Positions 55,988 to 64,000 of a stretch of 64,000 nt of DNA are shown here, in pieces (position 1 is the stretch's first letter; each line of letters starts with the position of its first letter). Made by a program: the position numbers and the translations under genes. The stretch comes from Cladochytrium replicatum (taxonomy: Eukaryota; Chytridiomycota; Chytridiomycetes; Cladochytriales; Cladochytriaceae), in contig JAHLKD010000035.1 of the NCBI GenBank assembly GCA_025526935.1, positions 62,001-126,000 on the forward strand, in the 5' to 3' direction. Under the pieces are notes generated by a model, which saw only the letters and a program-made list of their open reading frames with translations, was not told the DNA's origin and ran no database searches.

Positions 55988-57509
55988 TTACACCCGTCTT
56001 CTTTTCGTTGGCTTATCAAACGAGTCTTTGAATCCTCCCAGCTTGCTGACGTTGCGCTTGATCACGTCATTCTTTTTGTCAAACCAAGGCGAATCTCGCT
56101 ATTTTAGTAATCCAACATTAGAATGAGAATTTAAACATCACCAGGTGCAGCTTACCGAAGACGTATCTTCTTTCGTAAGGTGCGTCCATTTCGTCCGTCC
56201 TTGCCTTCCAAAGTTTTTCACCTGCATCACCTCCGGCAAAATCATCTTATCAAACCGATCTTCAAGTGTTGGCGCAGAGAAGTCCCGCTCCTTCAAGATT
56301 TCTTCTTCCTGATAGAATGCACCTTTGTGGTAGTACCTCTGCAGATACTTTTGGTTTCCGCGTGGATTCTCCTCCCTCTCTTTCTGCTTTGCGATCGCTT
56401 CAGCTTTCAATTCCGAATCTGTCATGTTTCGTCGTCGCTCGATCTCTGCCTGCTCACGCTCGTATTGTTCTTTAATCTCCTTGTCGCGTTTGATCCGCTT
56501 GAGCTCCCGAAGCTTCCATGCTTCATATTCTTCTTCCTCGTTTAAACCATCGGTATCGTCAACCTCCAATGCTCCACCTGTGGCAACTTGTGCTAAATTG
56601 AGGTCTTAAATAAATGGTTGATACAAGGATACATTTTTCAAATACCTTCGGCAACCTCCCGCATAAGAACATCGGCGACAAGAATATGTGACTCTCGCTT
56701 CCGTTCCTCGAGAAGCTTTAGTCTTCTTTCCTCAGCTTCCTTTGCTTCTGCTGCGACACGTTCTTGCTCCAGAATCGTATCTCGCATTGCCCTGGTCAGT
56801 GCGAAACACCATTACCCACAAGCAAGCAGCAAGTTTAAATGCCTTTACCACCTACTTTGGTACAAACGTAGGCTTAAGAAGAACTGGTGCAACGTCCTCC
56901 TCCTCGTCCGACTCGTCTGTATATTCCGATTCAGATTCTTCCTGAGACTACCAACAAACCATCGAGTCAGAACTGAGTTAAGAAAATAAATCACACATTA
57001 TTTCTACCTCTTCATTATCTGGGACGTCCTTTTCCACATTCTCCTCTTCCTGCATTTTCGATAATGCTCTGCGCCGAATTTCGTCTCTCCTTCTCATTTG
57101 AGCCTCCTCATCGTCCTCGTCTACAACGGCATTACTCAGAAAAGTAGCATAATTGTCGCCCCGCGAAAAGAATACCTTCTGAACCTTCCTTTTTGTCTTC
57201 TTCCGCTGCACGCCTGCTTCCTCTCCCATCATCTTCTTCCTTCCCCTCTTCATCATCATCCTCGCCTCCATCCCTTTTTTTGCTCAACAGTCTCCGAAGT
57301 CTTCGATCCTGTTGCGCGATCTCTTCCGATATTTCCGTTACCGGAATCAGGTCACCACCTTCATGTTCGTTGACTCGTTGAGCCGACTTCGTTGGCACAA
57401 TTTTCGAGGCAGTATCATTTTCATCATCAGAATCCGAGTCGGATGCAGCTGGAGCGTTCACTGGGGCCTTTCCCGGCCAGTAACGGACAGGTTTAGTGCG
57501 CTTGGACAT
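55988..57509 (-). CDS. MFAP1: MFAP1 homologue, spliceosomal B-complex protein
   Basis: Exons 57509-57176, 57120-57008, 56947-56856, 56791-56646, 56592-56156 and 56098-55988 give 410 residues. It opens 'MSKRTKPVRYWPGKAP', followed by a highly charged acidic and Arg/Lys/Glu coiled region. The conserved MFAP1 C-terminal block is clear: 'EEEEYEAWKLRELKRIKRDK', 'EAEIERRRNMTDSEL'-type sequence as 'AEIERRRNMTDSELKAEA', 'KYLQRYYHKGAFYQ' and 'RDFSAPTLEDRFDKMILPEV', then 'GRTKWTHLTKEDTS'. The family belongs to the pre-catalytic spliceosome with Prp38 and is absent from budding yeast but present in most eukaryotes. Confidence 0.94.
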
Positions 57510-57719
57510 GAGGAATGTGTGGCTGGGAAGGTGAGTTTTTGACAGGACACGAGGAAAATGGTTATTGGGGGGACGAGCAGGACGAAGGTGAGAGATCATG
57601 AGATGATGGAGTCTGTTGGCTAAGCGTTCTGTTTAGAGTGCGGCGACTATCGACAGGGACGACGAGGGCGAGAGGTATTAGAACATTGAACATTACGTTG
57701 CAAAACATGATTGTTTCAC

Positions 57720-58582
57720 TAAAAGGAAGGACGTGCCAGTCCCAACAGGATATAGACCATTAAACTTTGAATCTGCACCACGGAGCCGAACTTTGAAGAG
57801 GCGAAACTAGAGGACCCACGGCAGCAGCTGTGGCTCTTCAGAATACCAAAGAATGTATGTAACCAGGAAAAGGTGTCGATAAATGGCTGATCAGAAACAT
57901 GATTGCAGTTCCCTTTATCTGCTCTGAATGGAATAGCACTTCCATCCCTCCGCAACCAACCTGCATGTTGCGATCAACCCCCAAGGACCCATCACACCTG
58001 CACAGATCATCGATGCCAGCGCGGACATTCCTGAAGGATTGGAGTCTTTTGATCTACATGGAATTAGCGTGACTGCGTTGCATACATCAAACCATGATGA
58101 TGACGAAGAGAATGATCCGGGGGAGGTGGTGGACATGTCAACGATGAAATGCGTTGTCCCGAGCAATGAAAAGCGGAGATTAAAAATCGGTGCGTTCCCG
58201 GTCGACAGATCTCGTCGACGATCTAACTTTGTTTTGTGATCTTGATTTTTAATTTCTAGCCCCAAAACCTTTCTCAAGGTTCTTCAATCTGGTACCCAAT
58301 GTTCCCCTTCCCAGCGAAAACGACCTGTAGAACGCAGGGTTGGAAATTCTGAATCGACCTCCAGTTATCCCGAAGCATCACGGTACGATTCTTGAAAAGA
58401 TCGCTGAGACGAACCCGATATCGGATATGAGTGACGGCGGACGGAAGGGGAAGAGGAAGGGAGCTGAGGATTTTGTTGGGAAGGCGGCTGATGATGCAAG
58501 CGAGACGAAAACGAAGAAGAGCAACGGCGGACATGTGAAGGTGGAAGCAGAAAGCGACGCAGTAATCACGAAATCCAAATAG
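57720..58582 (+). pseudogene. RPA34: RNA polymerase I subunit RPA34-like, apparently interrupted
   Basis: Coding pieces align in order with yeast Rpa34: 'VPVPTGYRPLNFE' (about 57730-57768), then in a shifted frame 'KLEDPRQQLWLFRIPKN' (to 57854), an intron to 57936, 'GPITPAQIIDASADIPEG' and 'MKCVVPSNEKRRLKI' (to 58189), an intron to 58259, and 'APKPFSRFFNLVPNVPLPSE'. An in-frame TAG follows at 58328-58330, after which the same frame continues as 'ILNRPPVIPKHHGTILEK' into a Lys-rich tail to 58582. Yeast has 'QQVWLIKFPSNV' and 'VPSESKESLKI' at the matching places. Rpa34 with Rpa49 forms the TFIIF-like dimer of Pol I. A frame change near 57785 and the TAG suggest a pseudogene or base errors. The 5' exon was not found. 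Confidence 0.6.
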
Positions 58583-58734
58583 GACAAGAAAGAAGACTGC
58601 GTAAATAAAGGCTGAAGGCTGGTCATCCATTATAGTTCAATCAAACTTCGACTCGCGAAAATCTGCAACTTGTTCCTGATTGGCGATTCCATCGTCACCT
58701 CCGCCAATGTAGAGAGTAGAAAGAGAGGACCAAG

Positions 58735-59135
58735 AATGACACTACAACAGCCAGCAACTTTAGGAGCCAGGTGGGTTTCTTAAATTGTATCATTTTTCCG
58801 CAATTTTGAAAATTGATCCTCCAATCAGTTTGCGCAAATTAAAGCTCGGATCACCCGCGACCCAGTAAGAAGGAGGGATGTTCAACACCAAAGTGACCTG
58901 CGACTACAACTTCCCTGCCGTGCAGCCTCGCATTCGATTCTCGACGGACGTGTTCCAACCCTCAAATCACACGCGACGGCGTTCCCTATTACTCGTGAGT
59001 TAGCCATGCGGAAGCTCCTGTCTCTTCAAGTTGTTTCAACCCTTGATTAACTCGAACAGTAGCAAGCGGCCAGAGGATGTCCGGCAGCATTTGTCGGCTA
59101 TTGCGGCCCTCGTTACGCAGGATCCGGATAGGTAA
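58735..59135 (+). pseudogene. Possible ubiquitin-conjugating E2-like remnant
   Basis: Short pieces, 'LRKLKLGSPAT', 'FNTKVTCDYNFPAVQPRIRF' followed by 'STDVFQPSNH', and 'KRPEDVRQHLSAIAALVTQD', follow the E2 order (N-terminal helix, 'YP..PP.I.F.T.VFHPN', C-terminal helices). No active-site Cys is seen and stops lie between pieces. Either an inactive E2 variant with many small introns or a relic. Confidence 0.3.
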
Positions 59136-59392
59136 AAGGTGGCAATCTAAACGCTTCCAGATCCGAACTTAAATAAATTCTGGTCTTTAGCTCGCCATTC
59201 ACGGTTGTCATTCTCCGGGCAGGGACGTTGTACTTTGGTGATCGAGAGTAGGGGCGAGATTTCACTGTAATCCACCTCGCTGTGCTCAGAGGAGTGTAGA
59301 GAGTTGAACTGTCGACATCATCTGGTTGCAAATGTCTTTGGTTGGAACACCCATTCTTGTAGTACTGCAGCCATCACAGCCTTCAGGGTTAT

Positions 59393-60360
59393 CTAAGAGC
59401 ATTGTTTGATGGGATCTGCATCGATGAATTTCATATGACAGCATTGCGGATCAATTTCACAAAAAAAAGTGAAGGGGAAACAAAACACATCTAAAATTCG
59501 GATCACTGGGGGCATTAACGAGCAAGGAATCAAGATCTTCCTTACTATCCACGGAACCGCTCCGTCTACGACATCCGCCTCTCTACACATGATCGAAGGT
59601 ATGACCAAACGTGGATCGTCCGAATTCCTTGCAATCTTCTCAATTTCGTTGTGAATTGCTGTGCACTCACTGTTTGAAAAGTGCTCTTGGAAAGCATCGG
59701 TACTGAGATCCTTCTCAGCCTTCAGGTGCGGGATGAGAAGTGTCTGGATCTGCGTGATGATTTCGGTAGGCTCCTGCCAGTCGAAACTGAGACTGGCCGA
59801 GGTGAGGTATTCGGAGATGATGAGAGCTAGAGATCGACGGCAGCTTGAGTGGACGTCAATCCTCCAAAATTCCAAGAAAATTATGGAGAAGCTAATGTTT
59901 TTTGCTGAAGCATGTAAATTTGAACGGTTTAACCTCGCGAATGTAAGGAAAGTTAAAACGATGGAGCGCATACGCTTGTAAGATCGTATTAGGCAGCGTA
60001 TTCCATCACCATAAGGGCAAGCACAGTGTCGAACCCTATTACATATCGATTTGAGCACCAATCATGATCAATTTTCATTCACATTTACATTGCCTTTACC
60101 AGCAGGATCTTCAACGAGGCCGTAAAAGGCAGAATGTTGGGATGCTGCAAACGTTCCCAGACTTTACAGTCATGTCGAGCTGCATGAAGTGCAAATGTTC
60201 TTTCATTATTGCTCGTCAGCGAGTTGGATGCAGTCAAAGCTATTCTCTCCCATAAAGTTGCGCAAAATTGAAAACCCTGCAGAGTGCACTTATTTTCTTG
60301 GGTCGGTTGACCCAAACAAGCTATTGGGAATCTGCACGATTGGGCTTTCCATGACACCAA
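59393..60360 (-). pseudogene. Protein-kinase-like fragment and unassigned ORF
   Basis: At about 60180-60110 the minus strand reads 'CKVWERLQHPNILPFTASL', the alphaC to beta4 region of protein kinases of the TKL type ('V..W..L.HPN.L.F.G'). The usual 'E' of helix C and the rest of the kinase are not found nearby. Downstream, a 222-codon frame (60061-59393) shows no kinase motif and no family I know. Confidence 0.35.
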
Positions 60361-60945
60361 TCCGAGTCACTTAGGTTTGCTTACATTTTGAATTAGAAAA
60401 GTGAACAGATCAAATACGATGATATCACACAGTAAACAACATCATGACAGTAACAAGAAAGAGTTTACACGCACTTTCTGTGCACAATGGTTGGGCCAGC
60501 CTCGTCGTATTCTTGTTTCGATACCCACCTTTAAAACTATCATTTGAATTCGGGAAGTGTGAACTCATGTTGATACCTACATGGACTGGAAAGTCGAACG
60601 CGAGGCCAATATCGAGCCTCCGATCCACACAGAGTACTTGCGCTCTGGTGGAGCGATCACCTTCACTTTCATGGTGGTTGGAGCAAGTGCTGTGATTTCT
60701 CGACGAAGTCGGCCAGCCATCCCGGGATACAGTCTAACTTATCCTGCTCATTTTAAGATATTTATTGATGTTGACAGCATTACACATCATTCTTTTCTTT
60801 AAAAAGGGAGATTGCTACCAACTATGAGAGAGCCTTTATCTCTCTCCGAATGCCCAAATAGAAACAATATTCAAAGAAAGTTAAATCCAAAGTATTCAGA
60901 AAATTTTGTGTGTAGTTTTTACACGGCTGGTGGCGACAAAAAAGA
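60361..60945. other. Intergenic, no gene seen
   Basis: Only short overlapping frames; includes the promoter of the anchored tocopherol-cyclase-like gene. Confidence 0.45.
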
Positions 60946-63011
60946 ATGCACAAATTGAAGACCCGTAGGCCGATCCGTCGCAAAAACAACGACGACGACG
61001 ACGACAAGTCGGACACACGACCCAGCGCCGGCGAGCAAGAAGAAACTTCACCACGCATGGCCCAGCGCTCACCACCCAGCAAAACTCGTGAAGCTCTCCG
61101 CGCAAAGCTCGCCGCTCGCAATGCCACGCCAGATGAGGTCGAAGCCATGAAGCAGGAGAAATCCAAAAAGAAGAAGAAGAGCTCCTCGCAGAAGAAAGAA
61201 GGCGGTTACGATTTCGAGTCGTTGAAAAAGGACGCAATCGACTTGTTCGACACTACTGTGGAGACGTTTTCGAGTTGGCCTGTTATTATCGCCTTGATTG
61301 TGCTCGTGGTAGTTGTGCTCCCGCTCTACTATCTCGATACAGGGTACTTGACTGAGATGTTCTCGAAATTGATTAAATAAAAAATAACTGTGATCGGAAT
61401 TCTCCCTAGCCTAATTGTTGCAAATACGGCGAACCTCTTCAGACCCGAAAAATTCCATTCTGGTATCACGAAGGGGCCATACTTTGAAGGATGGTACTTC
61501 AAGTTTGTCGATCCCGAAACCAAAGATGTCCTTGCGGTTATCCCAGGCGTTTACATCCCACGCACAACTGAGAACCAAACCGCACTCGTCTACGCCCGTG
61601 CAGCAAAGCTGCAAGCATCGTCAAAGTCAAAGTTCGACTCAAAAGATTGGAGCGACCCGTCAGAATGGCCAGCTGATCTGCAAGCAGAACTCGCAGAAGC
61701 AAAGCTCGCCGATCAGCCCACAGCGAACGAGCACGCTTTCGTCATGGTGTTCAGGTCCAACCCTCCGACACCTGAAGAGGGAGTCATGTATTTCCAATAT
61801 GATCGCGATCAGTTCGAGGCACTTCCCGATACGAACGTAGATGCCGCCGGAAAATTTGGATTCCGTGCTCGAATTGGAAAGAGCTTGTTTTCGCACGAAG
61901 GCATTTTCTTGGATCTCAACAAAAATGACCTCGTCGATGTTGATCCCAGGGACTTTAACGAATTCTACGCCAAATCGCTGACCGAACGCACTGAGCGTCT
62001 TGGAAAGGAAATCTTGCTCAATGGAGACGGCAAGTTTTTGCGAGTCAACAAGAAGCCAAATGGACTATCGGTGTCAGGCGAGATTAAGTTTGCGAACATG
62101 GTGTCATTCCCTCGCTCGTGGTCTGCACCGGGCGTGATGGGTTGGTTCAGCTATTTCCCCTTTCTGGAGTGCTACCACGGTCTCGTCAGGTAATTCCTAC
62201 ATTACATTGAGTCACCAAGATTCTGATTCAAATAACAGCCAACATCACTCTGCGAACGGAAAAATCGTGTTCATGGACGGTTCCAAAGTAGCCGGCCACT
62301 TCGACGCCCGCGATGCCGATGGCTACATTGAGAAGGACTGGGGAAACAACTTCCCACTCTCCTGGGTCTGGATTGCTTCAAACACGTTCGCTAAGAACAA
62401 AAAGTCATCCCTCATGGTACCGTGTCGCATTGAATGAGATTAGCGAAGGAATACTTACTTTTTGTGTAAAAGGTGAGCATGGGCGACGTCCCATTGCTTG
62501 CACCAAGCAACAGCCTCTACCAAGTCGTAACAGGCCTTCCCCTCGTTGGCCCGTGGCTGAAACGCAACCTCCGATTTATCGGTTTTCTCATTACCGTTTA
62601 CGATGGCAAGACGACTCATCTGCTCGGCTACCCTCAAGGGTGCAAATTGATTGACCTCACTACAAAGTTGGATGAAAGCACCGAAACTGCTCGGGAAACG
62701 GTGACACTTGAGATTGTATGCACTTCTCAATCTAAGAAGTTGAGCGTGGAGGCGAACCGAGTTGTGGGTTCCGGTAAGCTGGAGTGAATAACAAGTTTTG
62801 ACCTTATGGTTACATGCTTCATTAAGGAATTCCTCTCTTGGGACCACGGGCCGACAGAAACCGCATGTTCCCGATCATCGAGGAATCCTTGAATGCAATC
62901 GTGACAGTCAAGCTGGAAGATACCAAATCCAGTTCCATTCTGTTCTCCGACAAGTCATACGGCGGTGGTCTTGAGACAGGCGGAAACTTGTTCAAGAAGT
63001 TCGCAGCATGA
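60946..63011 (+). CDS. Membrane-anchored tocopherol cyclase-like protein
   Basis: Exons 60946-61343, 61410-62189, 62239-62416, 62473-62773 and 62827-63011 give 613 residues. Residues 1-110 are highly charged (Asp run, Lys/Ser runs). Residues about 111-130 are one membrane span ('WPVIIALIVLVVVVLPLYYL'). The rest resembles the tocopherol cyclase family (PF14249): 'KGPYFEGWYFKFVD', 'LAVIPGVYIP', 'APGVMGWFSYFPFLECYHGL', 'HHSANGKIVFMDGS' and 'ADGYIEKDWGNNFPLSWVWI'. The intron joining the first two exons is needed because exon 2 has no ATG before the conserved domain. Without splicing, exon 1 would end as a tail-anchored 144-aa protein. In plants VTE1 closes the chromanol ring. Fungi lack tocopherol synthesis, so the substrate here is unknown. 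Confidence 0.82.
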
Positions 63012-63209
63012 ATGAGTTTTGAGGCAACAAATTATTTTCAACCATTAGTTTTGGGGTGAGCTTGACCATCCACAGTACTTTGCCTTTTGGATTTTGCAAC
63101 TCTCATTACACAATGAATAAACTCTAAAAGACTGTTTTTATTAATAATGATGGACCGTTTCTAGTTACGGATGACCTGTCCAGCTGCTAAGATCAGTTTA
63201 TCTACAGGT
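63012..63209. other. Short convergent intergenic region
   Basis: 3' flank of the preceding gene and of a minus-strand partial gene. Confidence 0.5.
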
Positions 63210-63797
63210 TCAAACGCCAAATGTCAGGCCGTCCGTAAGCACCGTCAACTTCTCATTGCACCTCGCTGACGGCGAAGTCCCATCTGTACAAGTCGGAACC
63301 TTCAAATCAAAGACCCAAATCGACCGATCGTCGCTGTTACAATACACAAATCTCCCAGACGAGTCCCAGCAGCACCGGAGCTGCAAGCACCCGGTTCCAC
63401 GGCATTCCCCAGCAATTCCGAACCTGCAGGCTGGACCAAGCCTGAACACAATCAGTCGTCCGTGCTCCGAGTCCGTGACGCACGCAAGATACTTGTGATC
63501 AGGTGAAGGTGCAGGATACACATTGATGCGCGGTGCCACCGTACGTGTGCGAACGGACGAGCTCTAAAACCGGATAAACTCTCCAATCCGCGAGTCCCAA
63601 ATTTCCGGCAACGAGATCGAAGCATACATGATCCGTGTGGATGTGTTAAGAGTTGAAGTATGACCGAAGGAATTGGACGTGGTTTGGGACGTGGTTCGGG
63701 ATGTCGGTGGAGTTTGGTACTCCGAGGCCACAATGGAGGCCAGAAGATCTACGATTACTTTTACCCGCTCTCCATCTGTTGGCTGTGTTGTATACAT
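63210..63797 (-). CDS. WD40-repeat-like protein, partial
   Basis: Minus-strand pieces 'PEIWDSRIGEFIRF' (about 63605-63564), 'YPAPSPDHKYLACVTDSE' (about 63515-63460) and 'RCCWDSSGRFVYCNSDDRSI' followed by 'WVFDL' (about 63375-63300) look like consecutive beta-propeller blades (WD...S..DG...I..WDL). Short introns probably separate them. The upstream exons are not resolved and the gene likely continues toward or past the window end. The partner or pathway is unknown. Confidence 0.45.
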
Positions 63798-64000
63798 AAC
63801 GGGAATTTACACATAGATACTCCGTTTTATTTTCGGTCTCGACATGTCATACACTACGGATTTGATTGGCGAGATCTTCATGTTTTGGGGAATTTCATGA
63901 ATGTCCCTACATGTCACAGCAGCTTGCAACACCACTTGAGCTCCAAAGTCTACCAGTCCCTATCATCAACCACTGGCTCCATACCGATATTTTAACGACA

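Noticed and set aside
60946-61380. Independent 144-aa tail-anchored protein
   Set aside because: Splicing at 61344-61409 keeps frame and supplies the only ATG for the conserved downstream domain; the stop at 61378 lies inside the intron.
61390-62193. Separate CDS starting at GTG 61390
   Set aside because: GTG start is implausible in a nuclear gene and the sequence before 61410 reads as a pyrimidine-rich acceptor.

Overview
The window is nuclear DNA of a eukaryote, most likely a zoosporic fungus of the chytrid type. Protein-coding genes are cut by many short GT-AG introns, mostly 44-90 nt. Fungal signatures include a 1,3-beta-glucan synthase, an AzgA-type purine permease and a G-protein alpha subunit. 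Decayed arrays of ankyrin-like repeats with a 'VLEWWK' motif look like the family I associate with Chytridiomycota. PUS10, ERH, MFAP1 and TMEM185 homologues, lost in budding yeast, fit an early-diverging lineage. The placement is inference; no rRNA is present.

Layout. 1-3020: no gene found in the first 1.2 kb, then a J-domain/TMEM185 fusion gene (minus). 3.6-10.2 kb: a gene graveyard (frameshifted dynamin-like GTPase, a decayed gene with an 'AGGS...SDID' signature, an orphan 251-aa ORF) interrupted by an intact ERH gene. 10.4-14.1 kb: PUS10 (minus) and a spliced CobS homologue (plus), divergently arranged around 225 bp. 14.6-25.2 kb: a secreted GPI/TM-type protein, 6-phosphogluconolactonase between two dead ankyrin-like arrays, an alpha/beta hydrolase, a small type I membrane protein, proteasome subunit PSMA3/Pre10 and an APD-like membrane protein. 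25.2-35.4 kb: a transposon cluster next to a tRNA-His gene, with LINE copies in both orientations, a Ty3/gypsy-like gag and a pol fragment. 35.5-47.1 kb: G-alpha, a 20-exon FKS glucan synthase and an AzgA permease. 47.8-52.6 kb: a Ty1/copia element with two 95-bp LTRs inserted into a CA microsatellite and lacking integrase. 52.6-55.9 kb: three copies of a G-rich repeat and a LINE RNase H remnant. 56-63 kb: MFAP1, an RPA34-like Pol I subunit with two apparent lesions, kinase and E2-like fragments, and a membrane-anchored tocopherol-cyclase-like protein. The end holds part of a WD-repeat-like gene.

There is no operon logic; genes are independent and mostly housekeeping. The most unusual items are: a eukaryotic, intron-bearing CobS (last step of cobamide assembly) with a histidine-rich leader; the J-domain/TMEM185 fusion; the APD-like protein that shows a PPxY motif but no visible RING finger; and the type II-anchored tocopherol-cyclase-like protein. 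Exon boundaries were derived by hand from splice signals, reading-frame continuity and family conservation. In each intact spliced gene listed the summed exon lengths are a multiple of three.
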